Numbered from the stretch's first letter, positions 19,687 to 28,978 are shown. The stretch: DNA of 64,000 bases from Curtobacterium citreum (GCF_006715175.1 NZ_VFMQ01000001.1:1984001-2048000); one strand, 5' to 3'. Numbers and translations are program-made. Notes: generated from the letters alone by a model not told the origin.

Positions 19687-22026
19687 ATGACGGACACCCG
19701 TGAGTCCACGCCCCAGGGTGCGACCGAGCCCGGTGCGAGCCGTCCCGGCTCCGCACCGCGGCCGACGAGTCCGCTCGGTCCGAACACGACCGGGAACATC
19801 GGGTCGCTCCGGTCCCTGCTGCCGCGGCTCTTCTCGCGGGCGCAGCCGGCCGGCGCCGTCGACACGTTGATCCGGACGGTGCGGTCGCACCACCCGAAGG
19901 CCGACGTGACGCTCATCGAGCGGGCGTACTCGGTCGCGGAGCGCGCGCACGACGGGCAGAAGCGCAAGTCGGGCGAGCCGTACATCACGCACCCGGTGGC
20001 GGTCGCGCAGATCCTCGCCGACCTGGGGATCGGCACGATCACGATCGCCGCAGCGCTGCTGCACGACACCGTCGAGGACACGGACTACCAGCTCGACGAG
20101 CTCCGCGCAGAGTTCGGCGACGAGATCGCGATGCTCGTCGACGGTGTCACGAAGCTCGACAAGGTCAAGTACGGCGACAGCGCCCAGGCCGAGACCGTCC
20201 GCAAGATGGTCATCGCGATGTCGAAGGACATCCGCGTGCTCGTCATCAAGCTCGCGGACCGTCTGCACAACGCCCGCACGTGGGGCTTCGTCGAGTCCGC
20301 CTCCGCCACGCGCAAGGCGAAGGAGACGCTCGAGATCTACGCGCCCCTGGCGCATCGGCTCGGCATCCAGATGATCAAGCTGGAGCTCGAGGACCTGTCG
20401 TTCGCAGTCCTGCACCCGAAGCTCTACGTCGAGATCGACAGCCTGGTCAAGGAGCGGCAGCCGAAGCGCGAGCAGTTCGTGCAGAACGTGATCGGCACGC
20501 TCAAGAAGGACCTGAAGGCGTCGAAGATCCGCGGCGACGTGATGGGCCGACCGAAGCAGTACTACTCGATCTACCAGAAGATGATCGTCCGCGGGCGCGA
20601 GTTCGACGAGATCTACGACCTGGTCGGGATCCGCGTGCTCGTCCCCACCGTGCGCGACTGCTACGCCATGCTCGGCTCGGTGCACGCCCGCTGGACCCCG
20701 CTGCCCGGGCGCTTCAAGGACTACATCGCGACCCCGAAGTTCAACCTGTACCAGTCGCTCCACACCACGGTGCTCGGACCCCAGGGCCGTGCGGTCGAGA
20801 TCCAGATCCGCACGCACGAGATGCACCAGCGCGCCGAGTTCGGGGTCGCGGCGCACTGGAAGTACAAGCAGCGCGCCCAGGGCCGTGACGTCGACACGAC
20901 GACCACCGACGACCAGGACATGGCGTGGCTCGCCCACATCACCGACTGGCAAGCGGAGACGAGCGACCCGGGGGAGTTCCTCGACTCGCTCCGGTACGAG
21001 ATCGGCGCGAAGGAGACCTACGTCTTCACGCCGCAGGGCAAGGTCATCGGTCTGCCCGCCGGTGCGACCCCGGTCGACTTCGCCTACGCCGTGCACACCG
21101 AGATCGGGCACCGCACCATGGGTGCCAAGGTCAACGGTCGCCTGGTGCCGCTCGAGAGCCAGCTGTCCAGCGGCGACGTCGTCGAGATCTTCACGTCGAA
21201 GAACCCCGACTCGGGCCCGAGCCAGGACTGGCTGACGTTCGTCCGCAGTCCGCGCGCCCGGAACAAGATCAAGCAGTGGTTCACCAAGGAGCGCCGCGAA
21301 GAGGCGATCGAGCAGGGTCGCGACGCCATCGCGCGGGCGATGCGCAAGCAGAACCTGCCGCTCCAGCGCATCATGAGCCAGGACTCCATCTCCGAGGTGG
21401 CCTCGGCGATGCGGTACGAGGACGTCTCCGCGCTCTACGCGGCGATCGGCGAGGGACACGTCTCCACGCAGTCGGTCATCGAGAAGGTGCTCGCGGGCGT
21501 CCAGACCGAAGCCGAGACCGACGAGCCCGAGCTCGCGTTCCCGCGGCAGGTGACGAGCCGACAGCTCCGCAACAGCGACAGCGGGGTGCTCGTGCGCGGG
21601 GCGCCCGACATCCTCGTCAAGCTCGCCAAGTGCTGCACCCCGGTGCCCGGCGACCAGATCGTCGGCTTCATCACCCGCGGCCAGGGCGTCTCGGTGCACC
21701 AGGCCTCGTGCACGAACGTGAAGTCGCTCATGAACGAGCCCGACCGCATGATCGAGGTCGAGTGGGCACCGTCGTCGAAGTCGGTGTTCCTCGTGCAGAT
21801 CCAGATCGAGGCGCTCGACCGCTCCGGCCTGCTCAGCGACGTCACGCGGGTCCTGACCGACCACCACGTCAACATCCTGTCCGCCACCGTCTCGACCTCG
21901 TCGGACCGCCTGGCGCTGAGCCGCTTCGTGTTCGAGATGGGCGACACGACCCACCTGGACCGGGTGCTCAACGCGGTGCGGCGCATCGACGCGGTCTACG
22001 ACGTCTACCGCGTCAGCGCCGGCTGA
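19687..22026 (+). CDS. rel: Bifunctional (p)ppGpp synthetase/hydrolase, Rel
   Basis: Makes and degrades the stringent-response alarmone. The 779-residue long-form RSH protein has the HD hydrolase (His126-Asp127 in LLHDTVEDT), the synthetase domain, TGS, a helical region, a conserved-cysteine/zinc-finger-like domain (KCCTPVPGD) and a C-terminal ACT domain. The synthetase carries RFKD (in GRFKDYIATPKFN), the charged form associated with bifunctional Rel rather than synthetase-only RelA, and the intact HD site agrees. A Pro/Ser/Gly-rich N-terminal extension of about 50 residues precedes the HD domain. Confidence 0.97.
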   Translation: MTDTRESTPQGATEPGASRPGSAPRPTSPLGPNTTGNIGSLRSLLPRLFSRAQPAGAVDTLIRTVRSHHPKADVTLIERAYSVAERAHDGQKRKSGEPYITHPVAVAQILADLGIGTITIAAALLHDTVEDTDYQLDELRAEFGDEIAMLVDGVTKLDKVKYGDSAQAETVRKMVIAMSKDIRVLVIKLADRLHNARTWGFVESASATRKAKETLEIYAPLAHRLGIQMIKLELEDLSFAVLHPKLYVEIDSLVKERQPKREQFVQNVIGTLKKDLKASKIRGDVMGRPKQYYSIYQKMIVRGREFDEIYDLVGIRVLVPTVRDCYAMLGSVHARWTPLPGRFKDYIATPKFNLYQSLHTTVLGPQGRAVEIQIRTHEMHQRAEFGVAAHWKYKQRAQGRDVDTTTTDDQDMAWLAHITDWQAETSDPGEFLDSLRYEIGAKETYVFTPQGKVIGLPAGATPVDFAYAVHTEIGHRTMGAKVNGRLVPLESQLSSGDVVEIFTSKNPDSGPSQDWLTFVRSPRARNKIKQWFTKERREEAIEQGRDAIARAMRKQNLPLQRIMSQDSISEVASAMRYEDVSALYAAIGEGHVSTQSVIEKVLAGVQTEAETDEPELAFPRQVTSRQLRNSDSGVLVRGAPDILVKLAKCCTPVPGDQIVGFITRGQGVSVHQASCTNVKSLMNEPDRMIEVEWAPSSKSVFLVQIQIEALDRSGLLSDVTRVLTDHHVNILSATVSTSSDRLALSRFVFEMGDTTHLDRVLNAVRRIDAVYDVYRVSAG

Positions 22027-22041
22027 CGTGGGACCAGCCGA

Positions 22042-22584
22042 TCACGCCCCGAGGAGTGCGTCGAGCCGCCTCGCGGCCTGACGGACCATCGGGACGGTCC
22101 CGAGTGCGTCCAGTGCGACCCGGACCGCCTCGGGCTCGGTCGCACGCACCGCGAAGACCCCCCGCACGGCGTCCGCGGCGTCGGGGTCGAGGTTCCCGGT
22201 GGCGCGGAGCAGGTCGACGACCGTGCGGACCGGTGTCGTCACGCGCACGCCGTCGAGCGTCACGGTGTCCTCTGGCCCGATGCGTACCTGCCGCACGCGC
22301 ACGGTCGTCACGTCGGCGACTCGGACGCCGAGGGGTGCGGCCGCCTCCGCCGGCTCCGGAGCAGACGACCGACCGCCCCAGATCCACGCCGCACTGCCCC
22401 CGCACGCGACGAGCCGACGTTCTGGCACGTCGACCGCCCAGGCTTCGGCACGGAGCGACGGCACCTGAGGCTCGGCGACGGAGGCCCAGCAGGACCCCAC
22501 CGGCACGAGCTCGCCGGCGAGCACGGCGGCGCGGAGCTCCGCCTCCGGCCAGTCCGCACTGGTCAGGAGTCGGGACGACGGCAC
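22042..22584 (-). CDS. AbiEi-like / DUF559-type hypothetical protein, orphan
   Basis: A 180-residue protein that begins with a short winged-helix-like part (SSRLLTSADWPEAELRAAVLAGELVPV) and contains the block VRVTTPVRTVVDLLRA. Both features resemble actinobacterial AbiEi-type antitoxin/DUF559 proteins. No AbiEii nucleotidyltransferase toxin gene is next to it, so a toxin-antitoxin function is not supported. It lacks the C-terminal nuclease-like domain of longer relatives. Convergent with rel, with only 15 nt between stops. Confidence 0.6.
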   Translation of the reverse strand: MPSSRLLTSADWPEAELRAAVLAGELVPVGSCWASVAEPQVPSLRAEAWAVDVPERRLVACGGSAAWIWGGRSSAPEPAEAAAPLGVRVADVTTVRVRQVRIGPEDTVTLDGVRVTTPVRTVVDLLRATGNLDPDAADAVRGVFAVRATEPEAVRVALDALGTVPMVRQAARRLDALLGA

Positions 22585-22672
22585 CCGGCCATCCTGCCGG
22601 AGCGTGCACCGGCAGGACAGCCACTGTGGACAACCGCAGGCGCCGTCGGCGCACGACGGCAGCCGCAGGACC

Positions 22673-23623
22673 TCAGCGCAGGACGTCGGCGCGGTGCACG
22701 AGCGCGGCGGCGCCGATCAGCGGTCCGTCCTGCGACAGCCCCGTCGGCACGATGCGCACCTTCGTCACGAAGCCGAACTCCACCCGCTCGGCGACGGCCT
22801 GGCGGGCGTACTCGAACAGGTCGGGGGAGACGTGGGAGAACCCGCCGCCGATGGCGACGACCTCGAGGTCGACCAGACTGGTCGCCGCGGCGATCGCCTG
22901 CCCGAGCGCGCGGCCGCTGCGCTTGACGGCGGCCACCGCGACCTCGTCGCCGGCGGCGTAGGCGGCCGCGAGCTCCTCGCCGGTGGTCCCCGTGAACCCC
23001 TGGCGCTGCGCCCAGGCGACCGTCTTCGGGCCGCTCGCGACGGCTTCGAGGCAGCCGGTGCCGCCGCACGCGCACGGGTCGTCGAACCCGCCGCACTCGA
23101 CGTGTCCGACGTGGCCGGCGTTGCCGGTCGGGCCGCTGACGGTCCTGCCGTGCAGGATGAGTCCGCCGCCGACCCCGGTCGAGACGATCATGCCCATCAC
23201 GTGGTCGTGTCCCTGCGCGGCGCCCACCCAGTGCTCGGCGAGCGTGATCGCGAGGCCGTCCATGCGCAGGGTCACCGGGACGTCGGCGGAGACGTGGGCA
23301 GCGACGCGGTCGCGGAGCGGGTACCCGCGCCACACCGGCATGTTCAGCGGCGAGACGAGTCCGTGCTGCTCGTCCACGGGACCTGCGGAGCCGACGCCGA
23401 CACCGACGAGCAGGCCGTCCGCCGGCAGTGCGGCGAGGGCGCTCGTCACGACCTCGTCGACGGCCGCCTGCAGTTCCTCGGACGTGCGTCCCGGCCCGGT
23501 GGGGCTGCGGAAGCGCGTGGCCGGGAGGACGACGCCGGCGTCGGTCACGAGGGCTGCTTCGACCTTCGTGCCGCCGAGGTCGACGGCCAGGGCGAGGGGG
23601 ACGAGGACGGTGCTGTCGGTCAT
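22673..23623 (-). CDS. ROK family sugar kinase (glucokinase or related)
   Basis: A 316-residue ROK kinase. The ATP-binding phosphate loop LAVDLGGTKVEAALV opens the protein, and the ROK zinc site is complete in GHVGHVECGGFDDPCACGGTGCLE (read as adjacent blocks), with the catalytic aspartate region RMDGLAITLAEHW. No helix-turn-helix domain precedes the kinase, so this is an enzyme, not a ROK repressor. Glucose, N-acetylglucosamine or N-acetylmannosamine are possible substrates; the sequence alone does not settle this. It lies 137 nt downstream of deoC on the same strand. Confidence 0.85.
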   Translation of the reverse strand: MTDSTVLVPLALAVDLGGTKVEAALVTDAGVVLPATRFRSPTGPGRTSEELQAAVDEVVTSALAALPADGLLVGVGVGSAGPVDEQHGLVSPLNMPVWRGYPLRDRVAAHVSADVPVTLRMDGLAITLAEHWVGAAQGHDHVMGMIVSTGVGGGLILHGRTVSGPTGNAGHVGHVECGGFDDPCACGGTGCLEAVASGPKTVAWAQRQGFTGTTGEELAAAYAAGDEVAVAAVKRSGRALGQAIAAATSLVDLEVVAIGGGFSHVSPDLFEYARQAVAERVEFGFVTKVRIVPTGLSQDGPLIGAAALVHRADVLR

Positions 23624-23760
23624 GCGCGCTCCGATGCGGCGGACGGGAGGCTCGGGGCGGCCGGTCGACGCATCGTCGCGCCCGGTACGACCCGGCCCGG
23701 TGCGGGTCGGTCAGGTGGTGCGGTCCCGGCCGCGGGTGCGGTCGGGACGGGTGGATCTGC

Positions 23761-24522
23761 TCAGTAGGACGAGGAGTCGTCGCCGAGCGACGACGCGGCA
23801 CCGGTCTGTGCGCGGTGCGCGACCTCGTCGAGGATGCGCGCGGAGGCGCTCGTCCCGATGCGGTCGGCTCCGGCCTCGACCATCTCGAGCAGCGTGTCGA
23901 GCCCGCGCACACCGCCGGAGGCCTTCACCCCGGTGCCCGCGCCGACGGTCTCGCGCATGAGCCGGATGTGCGGGGCGGTCGCACCGTCGCCGGCGAACCC
24001 GGTCGACGTCTTCACGAACGCGGCACCCGCTGCCTGGGCGGCACGCGAGGCCGCGACGATCTCGTCGTCGGTCAGGAACGCGGTCTCGAGGATGACCTTC
24101 ACGACGGTGTTCCCGGCGGCCTGGACGACCGCGCGGACGTCGTCCTCGACGCGCTGCCAGTCGCCGGACCTCGCGGCACCGATGTTCTGCACCATGTCGA
24201 GCTCGAACGCACCGTCGGCCAGGGCCTGCAGCGACTCGGCGACCTTGGCGCCGGCCGAGGTGGTGCCGTGCGGGAAGCCGATGACCGTCCCGACGCCCAC
24301 CCCGGTGCCGGTCAGGCGCTCCACGGCGTGCGCGACGTCGCTCGGGCGGACGCACACGCTGAAGACCCGGTACGCCGCGGCCTCGTCGAGCTGGGCGTCG
24401 ACGTCGGCGCGGGTGAGCTCGGGCTTCAGGATCGCGTGGTCGATGAGGGCCCGCACGGCGTCGGCGTCGATCGCGTGCGGTTCGGCTGCGTGCGGGTCAT
24501 CGGGGAGCGCTGCGTTGTCCAC
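23761..24522 (-). CDS. deoC: Deoxyribose-phosphate aldolase
   Basis: Cleaves 2-deoxyribose 5-phosphate to acetaldehyde and glyceraldehyde 3-phosphate in deoxynucleoside catabolism. The 253-residue class I aldolase has the Schiff-base lysine in FVKTSTGFAG, the second active-site lysine in VKASGGVR, and the GTVIGFPHGT block. A 20-residue N-terminal and a Ser/Asp-rich C-terminal extension flank the barrel. GTG start with a leaderless-type -10 box. Confidence 0.96.
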   Translation of the reverse strand: MDNAALPDDPHAAEPHAIDADAVRALIDHAILKPELTRADVDAQLDEAAAYRVFSVCVRPSDVAHAVERLTGTGVGVGTVIGFPHGTTSAGAKVAESLQALADGAFELDMVQNIGAARSGDWQRVEDDVRAVVQAAGNTVVKVILETAFLTDDEIVAASRAAQAAGAAFVKTSTGFAGDGATAPHIRLMRETVGAGTGVKASGGVRGLDTLLEMVEAGADRIGTSASARILDEVAHRAQTGAASSLGDDSSSY

Positions 24523-24528
24523 CCGGCA

Positions 24529-24534
24529 AGCCTA
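24529..24534 (-). promoter_or_regulatory. -10 box of deoC (leaderless layout)
   Basis: Read on the minus strand, TAGGCT ends 6 nt before the deoC GTG, with no ribosome binding site between. Confidence 0.5.
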
Positions 24535-24551
24535 CCCGGAGGCGACCGGCG

Positions 24552-24557
24552 TACCGT
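24552..24557 (+). promoter_or_regulatory. -10 box of the NAD(P)-binding SDR gene (leaderless layout)
   Basis: TACCGT ends 7 nt before the ATG. With the deoC box it makes a back-to-back pair of leaderless promoters only about 20 nt apart. Confidence 0.45.
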
Positions 24558-24564
24558 GCCCCGC

Positions 24565-26097
24565 ATGCACGTCCTCGTCACCGGCGCCACCGGGTACATC
24601 GGCGGCCGACTCGTCCCCCGTCTCCTCGAGGCCGGACACCAGGTCCGGGTGTTCGTGCGGACCCCCCGGAAACTCCAGGACGTCCCCTGGCACGACGACG
24701 TCGAGGTGGCGCAGGGTGACCTGCAGGACGCCGTCGCCGTCCGGTCCGCCGTCGACGGCGTCGAGGCGGTCTACTACCTCGCGCACGCGATGGGGGCCGA
24801 CGGCGACTTCGAGCAGGCCGAGCGCCAGGCCGTCGAGACGATGGCGCGCGAGGCGAAGTCCGCCGGGGTCCGGCGCTTCGTGTACCTCGGCGGGCTGCAC
24901 CCCGACGGCGAGCTGTCGAAGCACCTGCGGAGCCGGAAGGAGGTCGGGGACGTGCTGCTCGCCTCCGGCGTCCCCACGATCGCGTACCAGGCCGGCGTCG
25001 TGATCGGGTCCGGAAGCACCTCGTTCGAGATGATCCGGCACGTCACCGACGTGCTGCCGTGGATGCCGGCGCCGCGGTGGGTCCGCAACCGGATCCAGCC
25101 GATCGCCGTCCGGGACGTCCTGTACTACCTCGTCGCCGCGCTCGACATCCCGGCCGACGTCAACCGCACGTTCGACATCGGCGGCCCGGACGTCCTGAAG
25201 TACGGGCAGATGCTCAACGGCTACGCGGTCGAGGCGAAGCTGCCGCAGCGTCGGTTCACGGTGCTCCCGGTGCTCACGCCCGGGCTCTCCGCGCACTGGT
25301 TCAACATCGTGACGCCCATCCCGCGGAAGCTCGCGACGCCGATCATCGAGTCGCTGCAGTTCGAGTGCATCCAGCGCGAGCACGACATCGACGACGTGGT
25401 GCCGCGTCCCGAGGGCGGGCTGACGTCCTACCGACGAGCGGTCCGGCTCGCGCTCGCCCGGATGCGGAAGGGCGAGGTCGAGACGAGCTGGCGCAGCGCC
25501 ACGCTCGCGGCGACCCCCGCGGACCCGCTGCCGAGCGACCCGGACTGGGCCGGGCACACCGTCTACGTCGACGACCGCCGCCGACACACCTCCGCCTCAG
25601 CCGAGGACGTCTGGCGCGTCGTCGAGGGCATCGGCGGTGACAACGGGTGGTACTCGTTCCCGCTCGCCTGGGTCGCCAGGGGCTGGATGGACAAGCTCGC
25701 CGGCGGGGTGGGACTGAGCCGCGGCCGCCGCGACCCCAGGCGGCTGGAGCAGGGCGACGCCCTGGACTGGTGGCGGGTCGAGCGCCTCGAGCGTGGGCGG
25801 TACCTGCGCCTGCGCGCCGAGTTCAAGTCGCCGGGTCGCGCCTGGCTCGAGATGACCGTCACACCGAGCGACGGCGGTGGGAGCGACTACCACCAGCGGG
25901 CGATCTACTTCCCGCAGGGGCTGTCCGGACGGCTCTACTGGTACTCGATACTGCCGTTCCACGGGGTGATCTTCCCCGGGATGGTGGAACGCATCACGGC
26001 CGCCGCCGAGCGCGAGTCCGAGCACACGGAGTCGACGGGGCGCAACTGGACCCAGCACAATGGGTCCGAGGCACCCGTCCACGAGGAGGCAGCATGA
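24565..26097 (+). CDS. NAD(P)-binding SDR protein fused to a DUF2867-type domain
   Basis: A 510-residue two-part protein. Residues 1-300 are an extended/atypical SDR of the NmrA/YwnB type: VTGATGYIGGRLVPRLL is the dinucleotide-binding start, and no canonical Tyr-x-x-x-Lys active site stands out. From about residue 330 a second domain (GHTVYVDDRRRHTSASAEDVWRVVEGIGG onward, rich in Trp and Arg) matches the DUF2867 type seen fused to such SDRs. Enzymatic activity is unknown; an oxidoreductase or redox-sensing role is the family guess. It overlaps the SGNH hydrolase gene by 4 nt. Confidence 0.85.
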   Translation: MHVLVTGATGYIGGRLVPRLLEAGHQVRVFVRTPRKLQDVPWHDDVEVAQGDLQDAVAVRSAVDGVEAVYYLAHAMGADGDFEQAERQAVETMAREAKSAGVRRFVYLGGLHPDGELSKHLRSRKEVGDVLLASGVPTIAYQAGVVIGSGSTSFEMIRHVTDVLPWMPAPRWVRNRIQPIAVRDVLYYLVAALDIPADVNRTFDIGGPDVLKYGQMLNGYAVEAKLPQRRFTVLPVLTPGLSAHWFNIVTPIPRKLATPIIESLQFECIQREHDIDDVVPRPEGGLTSYRRAVRLALARMRKGEVETSWRSATLAATPADPLPSDPDWAGHTVYVDDRRRHTSASAEDVWRVVEGIGGDNGWYSFPLAWVARGWMDKLAGGVGLSRGRRDPRRLEQGDALDWWRVERLERGRYLRLRAEFKSPGRAWLEMTVTPSDGGGSDYHQRAIYFPQGLSGRLYWYSILPFHGVIFPGMVERITAAAERESEHTESTGRNWTQHNGSEAPVHEEAA

Positions 26098-26696
26098 CCG
26101 ATCGGCCAGCCACGACCGAGGGACACGGACCGCTCCTGTTCCTGGGTGACAGCATCACCGAGCAGGGCTCCTGGGACGCCTGGCTCCCGGGCGAGCACGT
26201 CGTCAACCAGGGCATCGGCGGGGACACCACCGACGGCGTCCTCGAGCGTCTGGACGCCGTCGTCGCCGAGCAGCCGGAGGCGATCGTCCTGCTCATCGGC
26301 ACCAACGACTTCGGCAACCACCGCGCGAGCGTCGAGCACGTCGTCCGCGGGGTCGAGTCCGTCCTCGTGACCCTCCGACGCGAACTGCCGGGTGTCCGCC
26401 TGCTCCTCGTGTCGATCCTGCCCCGACAGGCCGAGTGGGCGGCGAAGATCGACGCGGCCAACCGGCACCTGCGCCAGTTCGTCGCCACCTGCCACGCGCA
26501 GTACCTCGACCTCTGGCCCGCCCTCGCCGACGGCGACCACCTCGACGAGCGGTACACCGACGACGGCCTGCACCTGACCGAGGACGGCTACCGCGCCGTC
26601 GTCGCGGAGCTCGAACCCGCCCTCGAGCGGCTCCGTGGGCTCCCGCCGATGTCGCGCCCGATCCAGGCGATCGACCTCGAGGAGGCCGGCGCCTGA
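26094..26696 (+). CDS. SGNH/GDSL-type hydrolase
   Basis: A 200-residue cytosolic SGNH hydrolase (esterase/acetylhydrolase type). The four consensus blocks are present: block I FLGDSITEQ with the nucleophile serine, block II glycine in GIGGDTT, block III asparagine in IGTNDFG, and block V DGLHLTEDGY with the Asp-His pair. No signal peptide. It is coupled by 4-nt overlap to the upstream SDR gene and overlaps the following membrane-protein gene by 1 nt, so the three probably share a process; substrate unknown. Confidence 0.9.
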   Translation: MTDRPATTEGHGPLLFLGDSITEQGSWDAWLPGEHVVNQGIGGDTTDGVLERLDAVVAEQPEAIVLLIGTNDFGNHRASVEHVVRGVESVLVTLRRELPGVRLLLVSILPRQAEWAAKIDAANRHLRQFVATCHAQYLDLWPALADGDHLDERYTDDGLHLTEDGYRAVVAELEPALERLRGLPPMSRPIQAIDLEEAGA

Positions 26697-27136
26697 TGGC
26701 ACGGAAGGGTCGGCCCCCGGCGGGGTCGTCGCTCACCGGCGTGCCCTCGTCGCGACCGGGCACCGCCGGCCGCGGGGCGACCACCGCGAAGACCACCCCG
26801 CCGTTCACCCGGCCCGCCCTCGCGCCGTCGCTCATCGCGGCGATGCTCCTGCTGGCGTTCGTGGCGATCATCGACTCATCGGCGTTCGTGTTCGTCCGGT
26901 GGGGCGTGACCGTGCTCGCGCTCATCGTGCTCGTCTTCGCGGTGCGGGGACGCACGTGGTGGGCCGCCGTGGCGATGGCGGCCGTCGCGGTCTGCTGGAA
27001 CCCGGTCGTCGTCGTGCCGATCCCGGGGCAGGTCTGGGCCGCCCTGCAACTCGTCGTGGCCGCGCTGTTCGTCGCTGTCGGGATCCTCGTCAAGGTGCCA
27101 CGTCAGGCGGACGCGAGCAGCGCCTCCAGGCCGTAG
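26696..27136 (+). CDS. DUF6804-like small membrane protein
   Basis: A 146-residue protein with a 45-residue basic/Pro-rich N-terminus and four predicted membrane helices. The WNPVVVVPIPGQVWAALQLV segment near the C-terminus, with an Asn-Pro between helices, resembles DUF6804 proteins. No function is known. Starting inside the stop of the SGNH gene, it ends the SDR-SGNH-membrane operon. Confidence 0.7.
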   Translation: MARKGRPPAGSSLTGVPSSRPGTAGRGATTAKTTPPFTRPALAPSLIAAMLLLAFVAIIDSSAFVFVRWGVTVLALIVLVFAVRGRTWWAAVAMAAVAVCWNPVVVVPIPGQVWAALQLVVAALFVAVGILVKVPRQADASSASRP

Positions 27137-27190
27137 CGCACCACGTCGTCGGCGCGAGCCGACCCGCCGACCGGGGTGACCGCCGGACGG

Positions 27191-27196
27191 TAGGAT
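27191..27196 (+). promoter_or_regulatory. Candidate -10 box of the Stealth gene
   Basis: TAGGAT lies 47 nt before the gene's ATG; the leader contains CCGAAGGGC as ribosome binding site. Confidence 0.4.
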
Positions 27197-27243
27197 CACA
27201 GGAGCCGGGCGCAGGGCCCGGCGACACGATCCGAAGGGCATGG

Positions 27244-28797
27244 ATGAGCCACGAGACCGAGCCGGCGACCGAGAGTCCTCTGCTGAACCCTCGACCGTCC
27301 TCGGGCGGTCTCGACCGTCCCGACGTCGTCGTCCGCAAGGGACGGCTGACCCTGGTCAACGGGCACCTGACGCCCCAGCAGTCGATGATCGAGGACCTCC
27401 TGTTCCTCGACGACGCGCTCACCGCCGGCGACGTCGACCACCTGCTCATCCGCGGCAACGACCAGCGACCCGTGATCGCGGTCGACGAGCGAGACCGCCA
27501 GCGGGCCGAGAGCGCCGTGATGGCCGCCTCGGCGAACGAGCCGTTCTACGCCAAGCCGCCGGGCAAGCCCGCGGTGCTCGTCATCGACGACGGGCTCGGT
27601 CCGGTCGAGGAGCCGGTCCTGCGGGTGTTCCGCCCCCGCCTCGAGCCGCTCGGGCGCTTGCGCTACGGGGCGGAGACGAGCGTCCAGCTCGAGTTCTGGC
27701 GCGTGACCGACACCGAGGTGCTCGCGCCGAAGGAGAACGCCCTCATGCGGCGTTCCCTGCCCGTCGAGGAGTTCGTCGTCGTGGACATCGAGCGGTACGG
27801 CCGCACATGGCGCACCGTCGAGCACATGTTCGAGGACCACGTGTCGGACATCCGCTTCCCGGTCGACATCGTCTTCTCGTGGGTCGACGGCAACGCGATC
27901 GAGTACCAGCGCGCCCGCCAGGCCGCGCAGGCGAACGCCGTGCTGGGGGAGGGCGACGACGCCCCCGCCCGCTTCCGGCAGATCGACGAGCTGAAGTACG
28001 CGCTCCGATCGGTGCACACCTTCGCCCCGTGGATCCGGCAGATCTACATCGCCACCGACTCGCCGGCGCCGCACTGGCTGGCCGACCACCCGAAGGTGCG
28101 GATCGTCCGGAGCGAGGAGTTCTTCGCGGACCCCTCCGTGCTGCCCACGCACAACTCGCAGGCCGTCGAATCGCAGCTGCACCACATCCCGGGCATCAGC
28201 GAGCACTTCATCTACTCGAACGACGACATGTTCTTCGGTCGCTCGGTCGACCCGTCGGTGTTCTTCAGCCCGGGGTCGGTGACGAAGTTCATCCTCGCGA
28301 CGACCCGGATCGGGCTCGGCTCGAACAACCCGGCACGCAGCGGGTTCGAGAACTCCGCCCGGGTGAACCGTCGCCTGCTCCAGCAGCGCTTCGGCGCGGT
28401 GACCACGAGGCACCTCGAGCACGCGCCCACGCCGCTCCGGGCGTCGATCATGACCGAGATGGAGCACGAGTTCGCGGACGAGTTCCGCGCCACCGCGGCG
28501 TCGCGCTTCCGGGCCGCCGACAACATCTCGGTGACGAACTCGCTCTACCACTACTACGCACTGCTGACCGGTCGCGCGATCATGCAGGAGAACGCCACCG
28601 TCCGGTACGTCGACACGACGATGCAGTCCGGGCTCAAGGCGCTCGACGACCTGCTCAAGAAGCGGAACGTCGACTTCTTCTGCCTGAACGACGGCAGCTT
28701 CCCCGAGGTCTCGGACGAGGAGCGGACAGCGCGCGTCACGGAGTTCCTGGAGCGGTACTTCCCGTTCCCGGCGCCGTGGGAGCGTACCGCGGAGTAG
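27244..28797 (+). CDS. Stealth family sugar-phosphate transferase
   Basis: A 517-residue enzyme of the Stealth family, which transfers hexose-1-phosphate units in the synthesis of phosphate-linked surface polysaccharides. The conserved regions are visible in order: CR1 FPVDIVFSWVDGN, CR2 from ELKYALRSVHTFAPWIRQIY, CR3 with HNSQAVESQLHHIPGI and FIYSNDDMFFGR, and CR4 at the C-terminus near RYFPFPAPWE. The N-terminal 200 residues are a less conserved extension. The protein has no signal peptide or membrane span, as usual. No other capsule gene is adjacent, so it is isolated from a polysaccharide cluster. ATG chosen because AAGGG precedes it. Confidence 0.9.
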   Translation: MSHETEPATESPLLNPRPSSGGLDRPDVVVRKGRLTLVNGHLTPQQSMIEDLLFLDDALTAGDVDHLLIRGNDQRPVIAVDERDRQRAESAVMAASANEPFYAKPPGKPAVLVIDDGLGPVEEPVLRVFRPRLEPLGRLRYGAETSVQLEFWRVTDTEVLAPKENALMRRSLPVEEFVVVDIERYGRTWRTVEHMFEDHVSDIRFPVDIVFSWVDGNAIEYQRARQAAQANAVLGEGDDAPARFRQIDELKYALRSVHTFAPWIRQIYIATDSPAPHWLADHPKVRIVRSEEFFADPSVLPTHNSQAVESQLHHIPGISEHFIYSNDDMFFGRSVDPSVFFSPGSVTKFILATTRIGLGSNNPARSGFENSARVNRRLLQQRFGAVTTRHLEHAPTPLRASIMTEMEHEFADEFRATAASRFRAADNISVTNSLYHYYALLTGRAIMQENATVRYVDTTMQSGLKALDDLLKKRNVDFFCLNDGSFPEVSDEERTARVTEFLERYFPFPAPWERTAE

Positions 28798-28808
28798 CGC
28801 TGGCGCCC

Positions 28809-28905
28809 GGCGCCGAGCGTGCCGGATCTGGGACGCTCGGCGCCGTCAACCGACGTCCTGTGCACGCTCGGCGACGCGCTCACGGGGTGTCGTGCGTGTT
28901 CGGCG
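28809..28905. repeat. Intergenic repeat B, copy 1 (palindrome plus conserved flank)
   Basis: A near-perfect palindrome (GGCGCCGAGCGTGCC, GATCT centre, GGGACGCTCGGCGCC) is followed by about 60 nt that align without gaps to the second copy at 61.9 kb, with about two thirds identical positions. It lies between two convergent genes, so its palindrome may also terminate both. Confidence 0.7.
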
Positions 28906-28978
28906 CGCACCGACGCGGGCAACGCGAGGCCGCAGCACCGCGATGACGCAGCGCTGCGACTCCGCGTCGCCGCGCTCG

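Noticed and set aside
22042..22584. Type IV toxin-antitoxin system (AbiE)
   Set aside because: Only an AbiEi-like part is present; no AbiEii-type nucleotidyltransferase lies on either side.
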